64,000 nt of DNA from CAJQLB01 sp905479065 (GTDB lineage: Bacteria; Bacteroidota; Bacteroidia; Flavobacteriales; Flavobacteriaceae). The DNA is taken from assembly GCA_943846735.1 (NCBI GenBank), contig OX044364.1, positions 496,001 to 560,000 on the forward strand, read 5' to 3'. Position numbers and translations under genes: made by a program. Below the pieces are notes generated by a model. The model saw nothing but the letters and a program-made list of their open reading frames with translations, had not been told where the DNA came from and did no database searches. Positions 35,080 to 44,632 of this stretch are shown in pieces (the first letter of the stretch is position 1; every line of letters begins with the position of its first letter).

Positions 35080-35463
35080 TTAAAATAATGAAAACTGCTC
35101 ATTAAGCATGAGTATGACGATGATAGCGTTCAACACGGCGTAGAACAAAGACGAACTTGATTGTAATAGTGAATCGCGAATCTTTAGTCTTGTTAAAAAA
35201 CCTAAAAACATCAATATACTTAATCCAAGGGCTGCTAGTCCTTGAATAGATAAAGAAAGCCATTGTCCAAGAAAAAGACCAAGGGCACCCAATATCTGTA
35301 GAGTTCCAACTAACTTTTGATAATGCTTTAGGCCATATCTTTTAAATTCAGATTTCATGTAGGTAGAAAATAAACAAGAAATACCAAAAAAGATAAATGA
35401 AAATGCTGAAAAAAGAGATAATAATTGAATAATATCTTCGATATACATAAAGGTCAAGAGCAT
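35080..35463 (-). CDS. DoxX-family membrane protein
   Basis: A 127-residue protein with four predicted membrane helices. The charged stretch FKRYGLKHYQKLVGTLQILGALGLFLGQ is typical of DoxX-like proteins. An inner ATG at 35448 is an alternative start. Its partner DoxX-like gene lies 19 bases upstream on the same strand. Both face the photolyase operon tail to tail. A redox-linked membrane role is only a guess from family knowledge. Confidence 0.75.
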   Translation of the reverse strand: MLLTFMYIEDIIQLLSLFSAFSFIFFGISCLFSTYMKSEFKRYGLKHYQKLVGTLQILGALGLFLGQWLSLSIQGLAALGLSILMFLGFLTRLKIRDSLLQSSSSLFYAVLNAIIVILMLNEQFSLF

Positions 35464-35482
35464 ATGAGGTGCTTTGATTACT

Positions 35483-35845
35483 TTAAAAAAATAATATAGT
35501 GAGGCAAATAATAAAAAATGATAGAGCAGGTAAAGATTTTATGAAGGGATCTTTGATTTTTAAATGCATCGAGATAGACCCTAGTAAGAGAACTGCTAAT
35601 ATTGATGCAGAGGGTTGGGTTAATTCTGGGACCCATATAGCCACAAAAAGCCCAATAGCCCCAATTATTTTTATAAAACCAATGACATGGTAACTCCATT
35701 TAGGTAATCCGTATCGTTCAAATTCTTGTACAATTGTAGTTGCATCTCCACCACGCCACTGGGTAGCTTTATTTTTTCTAAGTAACCAAACATTTAAAAT
35801 ACTTAGACTCACAATAACGTGTAACACAATCATAACATACTCCAT
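35483..35845 (-). CDS. DoxX-like membrane protein
   Basis: A 120-residue protein with four predicted membrane helices. FERYGLPKWSYHVIGFIKIIGAIGLFVAI is the same central motif as in the neighbouring DoxX gene (RYGL followed by a Gly-Ala-Ile-Gly-Leu-Phe helix). The two therefore look like a diverged tandem duplication. It lies 19 bases after the CIA30 gene on the same strand. The function is unknown. Confidence 0.78.
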   Translation of the reverse strand: MEYVMIVLHVIVSLSILNVWLLRKNKATQWRGGDATTIVQEFERYGLPKWSYHVIGFIKIIGAIGLFVAIWVPELTQPSASILAVLLLGSISMHLKIKDPFIKSLPALSFFIICLTILFF

Positions 35846-35864
35846 AAATAATTTTTTTAATTTG

Positions 35865-36401
35865 TTATTTCAACCATATGCGCTCTATTTCAAGAGCAAA
35901 ATCTTCATTTTTTTTGTTTCCAATGAGAATCGCAATTTCTCCAATTTCTTGACCAGAATAATTAGAGACATTTAATTTATAACCCCTAAAACTTGCATAA
36001 AATGAATTTAGTGGTATTGTAATAGTTTCCCATTCTTTGGTGGTCTCAAAATATTGTATGTAAGAATACCTCGCATTAGATTGATTTTTGATTCTAAATT
36101 GATAAATTTTTCCATCACCACGAACTCTTAAGGACACATGCGCGTACTTAGATATTTGCTTTGGTTTAAACCGATAACGAATTGATGAAAAACCTCCATT
36201 ATTAAGAGTTGTTACATAACCCTGATACAACCCATAACCGTCATCGCTTAAACTAATACTTCCATTTGAATACCCACCCATGACACCATCATTCACAACA
36301 AACCAATTCGATATGTCTTGTTGATTTTTAAAATCAGCAATAGTGATTGTAGAGGTCTGAAATGACAAACTAATGATACCATAAATTAATGCAACAATCA
36401 T
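35865..36401 (-). CDS. CIA30 family protein
   Basis: A 178-residue protein with a short hydrophobic start (MIVALIYGIISLSFQ) that may be a signal or anchor. The CIA30-type jelly-roll domain follows: WFVVNDGVMGGYSNGSI, VSLRVRGDGKIYQFRIK, WETITIPLNSF and IGEIAILIGNK. CIA30 was named from a mitochondrial complex I assembly factor. In bacteria it often lies near photolyase and DoxX genes, as here, but its role there is not established. Confidence 0.82.
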   Translation of the reverse strand: MIVALIYGIISLSFQTSTITIADFKNQQDISNWFVVNDGVMGGYSNGSISLSDDGYGLYQGYVTTLNNGGFSSIRYRFKPKQISKYAHVSLRVRGDGKIYQFRIKNQSNARYSYIQYFETTKEWETITIPLNSFYASFRGYKLNVSNYSGQEIGEIAILIGNKKNEDFALEIERIWLK

Positions 36402-36554
36402 AAAACCTTATACTTCCAATGGTTAAATTAATGATAACTTCTTATAATCAATAGTTTTTCAAAGGTTTTAGGATAAAATTATGATTAATCTAAAACGATT
36501 ACGAAATTCTATAATAAGTAAATTAAGGAAGCTTTTAAATCTCTGTGAGAAACT

Positions 36555-37172
36555 TTACTTAGAGACCGACCTTACATCTTCAAGAATGTAATTTTTTTCA
36601 ACAACCTGAATATTTCCAATTTTACTTGGAGTGAGAATACAATCTATCCCTTTTCTTTTAAGTTTTTTTCTGCAAGTCTTGGTGAGTTTTGGATCGTCGT
36701 TAAATAAAAGTGCGTCAAGATTATATTCAGGCTTATTAGTTTCTTTAACAACCGGATATATTTTCTTTAGACCTCTTCGCTTAGGAAAGGTAATTGGGTC
36801 TATTGCTGCACCGGGTATGAAAGTGAAAAATGTATAATTTCCGTCATTGTCCGTTTTGACCCAGGCGCGATGTTTCATGAAACGCTTTCCTTTATAGGTC
36901 TCAATTGCGTAATTACCTTTTTCATCAGCTTGCTCAATGTATATTAATATGTTTTTTGCAGGGGTCGTACCATCATTTTTATATACTGTTCCCATTATTT
37001 TTAATTTATTGATTGCAATATCAAAATCTGGAACAGTGTCGGTATGATTCAAATTTATTTCAGAATAATCGTAGATAGGGTTTCTCTCAAGATAATCTAA
37101 GTTTTGAGCATTCACAGAAGATAAAAGAGAAATAACACTTAGATTTAAAAAATATTTTAGGAAAAATTTCAT
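36555..37172 (-). CDS. Secreted intradiol-dioxygenase-fold protein
   Basis: A 205-residue exported protein. It has a signal peptide (KFFLKYFLNLSVISLLSSVNAQ) and a beta-sandwich resembling protocatechuate 3,4-dioxygenase: GTVYKNDGTTPAKNILIYIEQAD, HRAWVKTDNDGNYTFFTFIPGA. Intradiol enzymes bind iron through two Tyr and two His, and I cannot see that full set, so activity is doubtful. I start at the ATG at 37172; the longer frame to 37238 adds residues that do not look like part of the family. Confidence 0.68.
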   Translation of the reverse strand: MKFFLKYFLNLSVISLLSSVNAQNLDYLERNPIYDYSEINLNHTDTVPDFDIAINKLKIMGTVYKNDGTTPAKNILIYIEQADEKGNYAIETYKGKRFMKHRAWVKTDNDGNYTFFTFIPGAAIDPITFPKRRGLKKIYPVVKETNKPEYNLDALLFNDDPKLTKTCRKKLKRKGIDCILTPSKIGNIQVVEKNYILEDVRSVSK

Positions 37173-37373
37173 GGGGCAATGAGTTTTACTCTTTAAAATT
37201 AAAGAACTCATTATCATCAACCATAAAAACGGTATCAATGCACTATTTTAACGGTAAGAGGTCTGTTTTTTATATAAACGTAAAAAAAAGACGATAAAAT
37301 GGAATCAATTTAGGACTACTCTACTTATTAGATAAACTTATAAGTCTGTAAAAATACAATTAATGTGAAAAGA

Positions 37374-37835
37374 CTATTTAACCAGCTTAACTTTTACTGC
37401 ATTGAGACCCTTTAAACCTTTTTGAAGTTCGAAAGTAACTTTATCGTTTTCTGCTATTTCATCAAGCAACCCACTAACGTGTGTAAAATATTTTTCTTGA
37501 TCATCAGAATCTATGATAAAACCAAAACCTTTCGAAGTATCAAAAAATGACACTTTACCACTTCTAACTGGATCGAAAGCTTCACGATCACTGTCAAGAG
37601 TCTTAGGAATACTTATTTCTATATTTTTTGCTTTTACTTTTACTTTTAGTGATGGATCTGGCGGTGTATCAGTTAAATTCCCATTATGATCCACGTAAGC
37701 AAATTCAATACCTTTACTTCCATTTTCTGCTTTTTCCAATTTACGAGCCTCCATTTTTTTCCGCTTATCCTCACGTTTTTTTAAACGCTTTTTTTCTTTT
37801 TCGCTCTTGTTAAAAGTTTGTTGAGATTTTGCCAT
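37374..37835 (-). CDS. Cold-shock domain protein with a basic N-terminal extension
   Basis: A 153-residue protein. The first 40 residues are extremely Lys/Glu-rich (KSEKEKKRLKKREDKRKK), probably a charged helix or disordered RNA-binding tail. The C-terminal cold-shock domain (about 88-153) carries SGKVSFFDTSKGFGFI and EKYFTHVSG, which are RNP1- and RNP2-like. It probably acts as an RNA chaperone. A DEAD-box helicase gene lies directly upstream on the same strand, a common pairing for cold adaptation. Confidence 0.88.
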   Translation of the reverse strand: MAKSQQTFNKSEKEKKRLKKREDKRKKMEARKLEKAENGSKGIEFAYVDHNGNLTDTPPDPSLKVKVKAKNIEISIPKTLDSDREAFDPVRSGKVSFFDTSKGFGFIIDSDDQEKYFTHVSGLLDEIAENDKVTFELQKGLKGLNAVKVKLVK

Positions 37836-37873
37836 TGTACTATATGTAAAGATTTACTGTTTTTATTGAGATT

Positions 37874-37881
37874 CAAATATA
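37874..37881 (-). promoter_or_regulatory. Putative -7 element for the cold-shock gene
   Basis: On the minus strand this reads TATATTTG, an exact TAnnTTTG match, 38 bases before the ATG at 37835. No -33 TTG is visible at normal spacing. Confidence 0.45.
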
Positions 37882-37967
37882 TTTATTTCCTTTAATTAAA
37901 ACTAATAAAATTATCGTGTATCAACATATAGCTGTTTTCATGACTGGATTATGAATGATAAATACTC

Positions 37968-39278
37968 TTAAATTTTAAAAATTCTTATTTTTTTCTTTTT
38001 TAATCGGGTGTTATTTAAGTTATCTAAAATAGTTGTGAATTTTGATTTTGAAACAGCAATAAACGCACAATCATTTTTAAGTTCAATGATTCCTATGTCG
38101 TCAGAATTTAGTAGCCCCTTCTTTAAAAATAAACCAGCAATATCTCCTTTGGATATTTTATCTTTTCGTCCTCCAGAAATAAATAACGTGACCCAAGGAC
38201 TTGAAAGGTCTTGAAATGATTTACTTAATTTTTGAATGAGTGGTGTTTTAATGAATTCTGGTAGATACTCATTTTTCCATTGTAGAACGAACGCTGTTCC
38301 TGTGTTGTTCATACGTGCAGTTCGGCCATTTCTATGAGTAAATTCCTCCAACCTTAATGGTAATTGGTAGTGAATAATATATTGAAGCTCAGGTATGTCC
38401 AAACCCCTTGAGGCAAGATCCGTAGCAATGATTAGTTGATAGGTTCCATTTCTAAATTTAATAAGAACACGTTCACGTTCAATTTGCTCCATACCGCCAT
38501 GAAAACATCCATGTTGTATGTTATTATTTGTTAAATAATCGCTTACGTATTCAATACTGTTTTTAAAATTACAAAATATAATACCAGGTTTCTTTCCAAC
38601 ATGATGTACCAAATTTAATAGTGCTTGAAGCTTATTTTTATCTTCTGAAATGACTTTTTTAATCAGTAATTTTGACTGTTCCTGATTAAGATGGTCGATA
38701 ACAACTTCATCCTTGAGGCCAACAAAAGAAGGAATTTTTATATTTTTTGTTGCCGAGGTAAGAACACGTCTATCGATATTCGGTAAATGATTAAAAATAT
38801 CAGACATTTCAGACTCAAAACCAATTTCTAAAGATTTATCAAATTCATCTAAAACCAATGTCACGATGTTTTCAACAGAAAACGTTTTGCGCCTAAGATG
38901 ATCGGCAATACGACCTGGTGTTCCCACTAGGATAGCTGGTGCACTTTTTAAATCTAATTTATCTTTAGAGAAAGGTCTGCCTCCATAGACAACATTTACC
39001 TTATATCCTGCCCCCATGTTTCTAATTACTTGCTCAATTTGAATAGCTAATTCTCTTGAAGGAACCAAAATTAGCAATTGTACATTCTTACAAGAGGCAT
39101 CGAGAAGGCCAATCGTTGGCAACAGATAAGCAATAGTTTTACCAGTACCAGTGGGTGATAAAAGCATGGTGTTTTTAACGGAGGGTATGGCTAGTTGTGC
39201 TTCCTCTTGCATCGTATTTAAGCGAGCAATATGAAGTTTTTTTAAAATAGCATCTTGAGATTTCCTGTTAGTAATCAC
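37968..39278 (-). CDS. DEAD-box RNA helicase
   Basis: A 436-residue ATP-dependent RNA helicase. The motifs are SPTGTGKT (I), PSRELAIQ (Ia), GTPGR (Ib), LDEFDKS (II, DEFD instead of DEAD), TSAT (III), RGLDIP (V) and HRNGRTARM (VI). The last 80 residues, from WVTLFISGGRKDKISKGDI, look like the RNA-binding domain of DbpA, so it may act on 23S rRNA during 50S assembly. It lies upstream of the cold-shock gene on the same strand but with 132 bases between them. Confidence 0.92.
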   Translation of the reverse strand: MITNRKSQDAILKKLHIARLNTMQEEAQLAIPSVKNTMLLSPTGTGKTIAYLLPTIGLLDASCKNVQLLILVPSRELAIQIEQVIRNMGAGYKVNVVYGGRPFSKDKLDLKSAPAILVGTPGRIADHLRRKTFSVENIVTLVLDEFDKSLEIGFESEMSDIFNHLPNIDRRVLTSATKNIKIPSFVGLKDEVVIDHLNQEQSKLLIKKVISEDKNKLQALLNLVHHVGKKPGIIFCNFKNSIEYVSDYLTNNNIQHGCFHGGMEQIERERVLIKFRNGTYQLIIATDLASRGLDIPELQYIIHYQLPLRLEEFTHRNGRTARMNNTGTAFVLQWKNEYLPEFIKTPLIQKLSKSFQDLSSPWVTLFISGGRKDKISKGDIAGLFLKKGLLNSDDIGIIELKNDCAFIAVSKSKFTTILDNLNNTRLKKKKIRIFKI

Positions 39279-39292
39279 TGTAATTATTTTGG

Positions 39293-39300
39293 CAAAGATA
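39293..39300 (-). promoter_or_regulatory. Putative -7 element for the DEAD-box helicase
   Basis: On the minus strand this reads TATCTTTG, an exact TAnnTTTG match, 15 bases before the ATG at 39278. No -33 TTG is apparent. Confidence 0.45.
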
Positions 39301-39498
39301 CGCAGTGTTTATATAGAAATGGTTCATTTTTTTATAAACTAAGAAATCTGTTCTTACACTTTCATGTTCAATAGTGTCTGTTTTTATTGAGTTTGAGTAG
39401 TGTAAAACATCCACTTTTTTATGAACCATATTTTTTTTATAAATTCGCAATCCCTTTAATAATTAAATTAAACTATTTATTCCCAGTCTGGTATACAA

Positions 39499-40392
39499 GT
39501 GTTGTTAAGAGTACAAATAATGGTGGTGTTTCTTTTATGTATGTCGGAGTCGGCACGCGGACAGATTGTATCCTCCTTACTAAATGTATCGCAGTCTTTT
39601 GACGTCTTTACGCATGACATTGACCTGAATTACGGTAATACTTCAGATATCAAAAGATCTTTTTGGAACACAAACACCTATAATCCATACGACAATGAGA
39701 CTGTTACATTTCCGTTTCAAATAACATTTTCCGATAGTGTATACCACTCACCTATTTTAAAAAAGAAAGTTATTACGTCTAGATATGGTTGGCGATGGCG
39801 AAGAGCACACTCTGGTATTGATATTGACTTAATCACAGGTGATGATGTCGTATCTGTCCTTGATGGTATTGTACGTTTTGCAAAATATAATCCAGGTCAC
39901 GGTAAATTAGTTATTGTGAGGCATTTTAATGGTATGGAAACTTCTTATGCGCATTTGTCATCCATTCGTGTAAGGGCAAATGATACTGTTGTCGGTGGAG
40001 AGGTGTTGGGACGTGGTGGCGCAACAGGTAATGCAAGAGGTAGCCATTTACATTACACAATGAGTTACAAAGGAGTTGCTATAAATCCAGAATATTTGTT
40101 TGTAATTGATGATTCAAATAAAATTAGAGCCTCCGAAATCTGGGTTACTAAGAAATGGACAAAGCCCTATTTGCACAGTCCTAGACAAACAACGAAGCTC
40201 GAACTTTTATTAAGTGAATCTGAAGCTTTGGCTAGTTTGAAAAAAGAAAAAACACTCTACATTGTCCAATCTGGAGATACACTTTCTCATATTTCTCGAC
40301 GAAATAATATTTCTATTCGATCAATTTGTATTACCAACAATATAAAAAGTTCATCTGTTTTAAAAGTTGGTCAAATGCTTTACCTCGAGTAA
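39499..40392 (+). CDS. M23 family metallopeptidase with LysM domain
   Basis: A 297-residue exported protein likely to cut peptidoglycan peptides or to activate amidases. It has a signal peptide (to about 21) and an LytM/M23 domain (about 88-195) with the zinc ligands H104 and D108 in AHSGIDID and H152 and H185 in the AHLS and HLHY stretches. A C-terminal LysM domain (about 252-297) has YIVQSGDTLSHISRRNNIS. The listed start is GTG at 39499. An ATG at 39520 would give a shorter signal without its arginine. Since all metal ligands are present, it is probably active. Confidence 0.9.
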   Translation: MLLRVQIMVVFLLCMSESARGQIVSSLLNVSQSFDVFTHDIDLNYGNTSDIKRSFWNTNTYNPYDNETVTFPFQITFSDSVYHSPILKKKVITSRYGWRWRRAHSGIDIDLITGDDVVSVLDGIVRFAKYNPGHGKLVIVRHFNGMETSYAHLSSIRVRANDTVVGGEVLGRGGATGNARGSHLHYTMSYKGVAINPEYLFVIDDSNKIRASEIWVTKKWTKPYLHSPRQTTKLELLLSESEALASLKKEKTLYIVQSGDTLSHISRRNNISIRSICITNNIKSSSVLKVGQMLYLE

Positions 40393-40432
40393 TCATTTAA
40401 ATTTAAACGTAAATAATAAATTTCAGTGAGTT

Positions 40433-40666
40433 TTATTTGTCTGCGACGACTTTGTTAGTTACAAAATTCACAATTGGAATAACGACTATTACGACGGGAA
40501 CGACCGTCAACCACATTGTTGTAAAACGATCAAGCCATAGGCTTAAAAAGTTATGTGCAAGACCAACTTCTCTAAAGAGTAAAAGACCGGATAATGCAAG
40601 ACCAATAAAAATTGTCATGAAAAAGACAAAGACAACCATTCTAAATTTATGAGGAATTTTTTTCAT
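40433..40666 (-). CDS. DUF2798 small membrane protein
   Basis: A 77-residue protein with two predicted membrane helices (about 10-31 and 48-70). KKIPHKFRMVVFVFFMTIF and LWLDRFTTMWLTVVPVVI match the DUF2798 family. The function is unknown. It lies 24 bases downstream of the EamA transporter gene on the same strand and converges with the M23 peptidase gene. Confidence 0.77.
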   Translation of the reverse strand: MKKIPHKFRMVVFVFFMTIFIGLALSGLLLFREVGLAHNFLSLWLDRFTTMWLTVVPVVIVVIPIVNFVTNKVVADK

Positions 40667-40690
40667 GATACGAATATAGATACTTATTAT

Positions 40691-41608
40691 TTATTTTTTA
40701 AATCGTTTAAAAACGGTTAATGTTTTTTTTGTGTTAATAAAATAAACACCTGTTAGCAATATCATTGCTGCAATACAGGATTGCATCGTAATACGTTCAT
40801 TTAAAATGAACCATCCTAAAATAAGCGCCACTATTGGATTGACATAGGTTGAGGTGGCTACTTTTTCAGGAGAGACTATTTTTAACAAGTAGTTAAAGGA
40901 CGTAAAAGCCACAATACTGCCAAATACAACAAGCAAAAGCATTGATATTTTGACATCGGTACTCCAAACACCCGGAAACGTCCAAGACTCACCAAAAGCA
41001 ACACTAGCAATGCACAGAAAACATCCACCGATAAACATTTGGTAACCCGTATTAATGAAAAAATTTGATGGTAAATCTGCTTTTGCTACAAATAAGCTGC
41101 CATAAGCCCAACTAAGCATACAAAGAAATATCATAAAGGCGCCTAACAGTGAATTTTCTTGATCCATGACTTGCTTTTGACTAATTAGCAAATAGATGCC
41201 TATGATACCCAAAAGAACTCCAATCATGGACATCAATTTTATTGGTTTTTTTTGATGTATTCGCATTAAAAGTAAAATTACAAGAGGCTGTGCTGAGATT
41301 TCTAGAGCAGCAAAACCACTATCGACATATCGAAGAGCCCAAACAATGACTCCGTTACCAAATGTTAAAAACAAAAAACCAGCGATTGCAGTATTTAGTA
41401 TTTGTTTTTTATTAATTGCTAAAGGTATTTTGAGTGCTTTTGCAATTAAAAATATGAGTAGTCCTGCAGATAAAAAGCGTACTGAGGCAAGCATAAAAGG
41501 GGGTAATTCCCCAACAGCAATTTTATTGAGTAAATACGTAGAGCCCCAAATCACATAAATTGAAAAAAAGGCTAATACAATCAATAACTTTGAAGAGGAT
41601 TGAGACAT
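40691..41608 (-). CDS. EamA/DMT-family transporter
   Basis: A 305-residue inner-membrane protein with ten predicted helices in two EamA repeats. IYVIWGSTYLLNKIAVGELPP opens the first and MLLLVVFGSIVAFTSFNYLL and ATSTYVNPIVALILGWFILNE mark the second. It is of the RhaT/YedA type and probably exports small metabolites or amino acids. Its ATG directly abuts the stop of the large BNR protein gene, so the two share a transcript. Confidence 0.9.
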   Translation of the reverse strand: MSQSSSKLLIVLAFFSIYVIWGSTYLLNKIAVGELPPFMLASVRFLSAGLLIFLIAKALKIPLAINKKQILNTAIAGFLFLTFGNGVIVWALRYVDSGFAALEISAQPLVILLLMRIHQKKPIKLMSMIGVLLGIIGIYLLISQKQVMDQENSLLGAFMIFLCMLSWAYGSLFVAKADLPSNFFINTGYQMFIGGCFLCIASVAFGESWTFPGVWSTDVKISMLLLVVFGSIVAFTSFNYLLKIVSPEKVATSTYVNPIVALILGWFILNERITMQSCIAAMILLTGVYFINTKKTLTVFKRFKK

Positions 41609-44600
41609 TTATTTTGAATATGATGAATAAATATTTTTCCATTCATTCTCAAGCTCTACAAGCCTATCAGTCGCGTCTTTACCCGGCAGTTGGTCTGCTC
41701 TACTCACCATATTTAGCAAATATGAAATTTGTGATATAAGCATTTGTTGAGGGTAAGCTCCTTTTTCGTTATTCAGTTGTTTCAGTAATACTTGTATGTC
41801 ATTAAATTTTGCAATTTTATTTTTAGATTTTTTCCCCTTTAATTTGTCTTGTTCTTTTGAAAGTTTTGATTCAAATAATCGAACTTCCGATAATAATGCT
41901 ATTACTTTATTTTGAAATTCTAGCTGCTCTATTACATCGTCCTTCGTGATGCCTTCATCTAAAATTCTTGGATCCATGATAATTTCAAAAGACTGTTCAA
42001 GAACTTGATCATGAGCCGTTAATCGCGCTGTGTAATTTCCTGGAGGAACCAACGGACCATTTTTAAAACGTCTTTTCACATTACTTGCCCAAGCACCTTT
42101 TTGTCTAAGATTCCATGAAAAACGATGAAAACCAGGTGTATTCTCTAATTTAGGATCAACATAACGGAATGTTTGACTTAAATTCATGTCCTCTACTTCT
42201 TCTACATGAGAGGAGAGCATCGTTGTATCGCTTACTACAGTCGCGATCAATTTATTTTCCGAGTTGAAAATATCTAATTGTATTCCTTCTTTTTTTCCAT
42301 TGGGAATAAAATAATCCATTATGACACTGGTTCTTGGATATTTTGGAAATGAGTTGCGAACATTGGGAAATCTATAACGAATGGTGTTATCAGGCTTAAA
42401 TAAATGTGGTTTTTTGTCAAGATTATTTATGTCCTTTTGTCTCAATGAAGTTATGTTATCTAGTATCCAAAATCCTCTTCCCATCGTGCTAAGAATGAGA
42501 TCTCCTCTAAATATTTTGAGATCGGTGATTGGTGTAATTGGTAAATTTTGTTGAAACTTTTTCCAAGATTCGCCATCATCAAAAGAGATAAAAACACCAT
42601 ATTCAGTTCCTGCATACAATAAACCTTTTCTAACAGGATCTTCTCTTAATACTCTTGTGAAATGATCATTTGGAATACCATTTTCGACTTTGGAAATAAA
42701 CTCCCAAGATTTACCAAAATCTGTTGTTTTATAGAGATAAGGCTTCGAATCCCCTAAAAAATGCCTCTCAACTGCTATATAGGCCTTTGCTGGATTATAT
42801 TTTGAAGGTTCAATAGATTCTACACGCCCACCTTTAGGAAGTGCAGATGGTGTCACATTGTTCCAAGTCTTGCCTCCATCTTTAGTGAGTGAAATGACAC
42901 CATCATTGGATCCCGTCCATATGAGCCCCTTTTGAAGCGTAGATTCCTTAATAGCATAAAGCGTACTGTAATATTCTTCACCAGTAATATCCCGTGTGAT
43001 TGGACTTCCTGAATTCACTTGTTTGTCTTCTTCAAAAGCAGTTAAATCTGGAGAAATTGTTTCCCAAGAAAAACCATCTGTTTCTGTCTTGTGAAGGTAT
43101 TGTGAACCATGGTATATAACGTTTGGATCATGCGGTGAGACGTGAATAGGCGCGACACGCTGAAATCGATATTTTAAATCTTTGGGATTATGACCGTATA
43201 TGTTAGAAGCACCTACGTAATATCCTTTTTCAATTCCAGTAAGCTTATTAAATACACCAAACCGACCTTTGCAATTGGCATAAACGATGTTGTGATTTCC
43301 TGGTTTTGGAACCGCTGGTCCAGTTTCACAACCACCCGTATTTATAACCCAACCAATACCCGCTTTTTGAATTGAAGTTGGCGGATAACTTGGTACGGCG
43401 ATGGTTGAAGAATTATCTTGTTGTCCCGAATATAGCCAATACGGATATTGATCATCTATTTCTAGAGTATACAACTCTGCTGTTGGTTGATTAAATTGTG
43501 AAGACCATGTTTCACCTCCATTGTGGCTAACATTTGCACCGCCATCATTAGCTTGAATTAATAAATTTGGATTATTTGGATTGACCCATATGTCATGATT
43601 ATCACCGTGTGGAACACTCATTCGTTTGAAGGATTTTCCACCATCAATTGATTTTAATAGTGGATTAGCATTTGAATAAACAATATCAGGATTGGTAGGG
43701 TCTAGCTCAATATTTGTGTAATAAAATGGTCTATTAACCAAACCTTTATTGTCAGATACTTGTTTAAATGATTTACCTTGATTTATGGATTTATAAAGCC
43801 CTCCTTCTTGATTAGGAGCTTCAATTACTGCATATAAAATACTAGAATCAACCGCTGAAACAGCTAAATCAATTTTACCAATTAATCCATTGGGCAAGCC
43901 CTCTTTTAATTTGGTCCAATCTTTTCCGCCATTAATGGATTTGTATAATCCACCTTCTTCGTTTGTACCTCCTGAAATAATGGTCCAAGGTTTTCGTTCA
44001 GCCTTCCAAGCTGCTGCATAAACAACATTTGGATTTCCAGGTAATAATTCTAAATCCGAAAAACCTACTACCTCTGAAACGTACAACACCTTTTCCCAAC
44101 TTTTACCACCATCTATTGTTTTGTAAATACCTCTTTCAGAATTGGCTTTAAAAGCATTTCCTATGGCAGCTACCCAAACGATATTATGATTTGTAGGATC
44201 AATTTCTACCGCACCAATTTGCCCTACTTCTTTTAATCCAATGTGTTCCCAAGTTTTTCCCGCGTCGATGGACTTATACATCCCTTTACCGCTAATCACA
44301 TTGCTTCTTAAACCATCTGAACCCGTTCCAACATATATAATATTAGGGTCGTTAGAAGCTACTTCAATTGCTCCAATTGACGGTGTTTTAAAATAACCAT
44401 CTGAAATATTATTCCAAGTTGTTCCATAATCTTTAGTTTTCCATACACCTCCACCTGAGGCTCCTAAATAAAAAGTACCAGGCTCTTCGGCAGTTCCAGT
44501 AACGGTCGTTACACGTCCTCCTCTTTCAGGTCCCACACTTCTATATGTTAAGGACTTAAAGTCTTGGCCGAGCAACGTTAAGGTGGAACAGATAATAATC

Positions 44601-44632
44601 AGGAATTGAATTTTTACAAAGATGTGTTTCAT
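41609..44632 (-). CDS. Secreted BNR/VPS10 (sortilin-like) beta-propeller protein, second copy
   Basis: A 1007-residue secreted protein, paralogous to the one ending at 16307. A signal peptide (KHIFVKIQFLIIICSTLTLLGQ) is followed by many Asp-box repeats (TKDYGTTWNN, SIDAGKTWEH, TIDGGKSWEK, SINQGKSFKQ) forming a large propeller, then a beta-sandwich and a helical C-terminal region with a Lys-rich patch. GPERGGRVTTVTGT parallels GPALMSGRINDMEVHP in the first copy. I start at the ATG at 44632. The activity is unknown; the common database label glycosyl hydrolase is not supported by visible catalytic residues. Confidence 0.85.
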   Translation of the reverse strand: MKHIFVKIQFLIIICSTLTLLGQDFKSLTYRSVGPERGGRVTTVTGTAEEPGTFYLGASGGGVWKTKDYGTTWNNISDGYFKTPSIGAIEVASNDPNIIYVGTGSDGLRSNVISGKGMYKSIDAGKTWEHIGLKEVGQIGAVEIDPTNHNIVWVAAIGNAFKANSERGIYKTIDGGKSWEKVLYVSEVVGFSDLELLPGNPNVVYAAAWKAERKPWTIISGGTNEEGGLYKSINGGKDWTKLKEGLPNGLIGKIDLAVSAVDSSILYAVIEAPNQEGGLYKSINQGKSFKQVSDNKGLVNRPFYYTNIELDPTNPDIVYSNANPLLKSIDGGKSFKRMSVPHGDNHDIWVNPNNPNLLIQANDGGANVSHNGGETWSSQFNQPTAELYTLEIDDQYPYWLYSGQQDNSSTIAVPSYPPTSIQKAGIGWVINTGGCETGPAVPKPGNHNIVYANCKGRFGVFNKLTGIEKGYYVGASNIYGHNPKDLKYRFQRVAPIHVSPHDPNVIYHGSQYLHKTETDGFSWETISPDLTAFEEDKQVNSGSPITRDITGEEYYSTLYAIKESTLQKGLIWTGSNDGVISLTKDGGKTWNNVTPSALPKGGRVESIEPSKYNPAKAYIAVERHFLGDSKPYLYKTTDFGKSWEFISKVENGIPNDHFTRVLREDPVRKGLLYAGTEYGVFISFDDGESWKKFQQNLPITPITDLKIFRGDLILSTMGRGFWILDNITSLRQKDINNLDKKPHLFKPDNTIRYRFPNVRNSFPKYPRTSVIMDYFIPNGKKEGIQLDIFNSENKLIATVVSDTTMLSSHVEEVEDMNLSQTFRYVDPKLENTPGFHRFSWNLRQKGAWASNVKRRFKNGPLVPPGNYTARLTAHDQVLEQSFEIIMDPRILDEGITKDDVIEQLEFQNKVIALLSEVRLFESKLSKEQDKLKGKKSKNKIAKFNDIQVLLKQLNNEKGAYPQQMLISQISYLLNMVSRADQLPGKDATDRLVELENEWKNIYSSYSK

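Noticed and set aside
35080..35845. Two DoxX genes as one frameshifted gene
   Set aside because: Each has its own start, four membrane helices and a full-length motif; they look like a tandem pair.
39268..39602. Open frames on both strands upstream of the M23 peptidase (39268-39450 minus, 39387-39602 plus)
   Set aside because: They lie in an AT-rich intergenic region or overlap the real gene, have no recognisable motif and use atypical codons.
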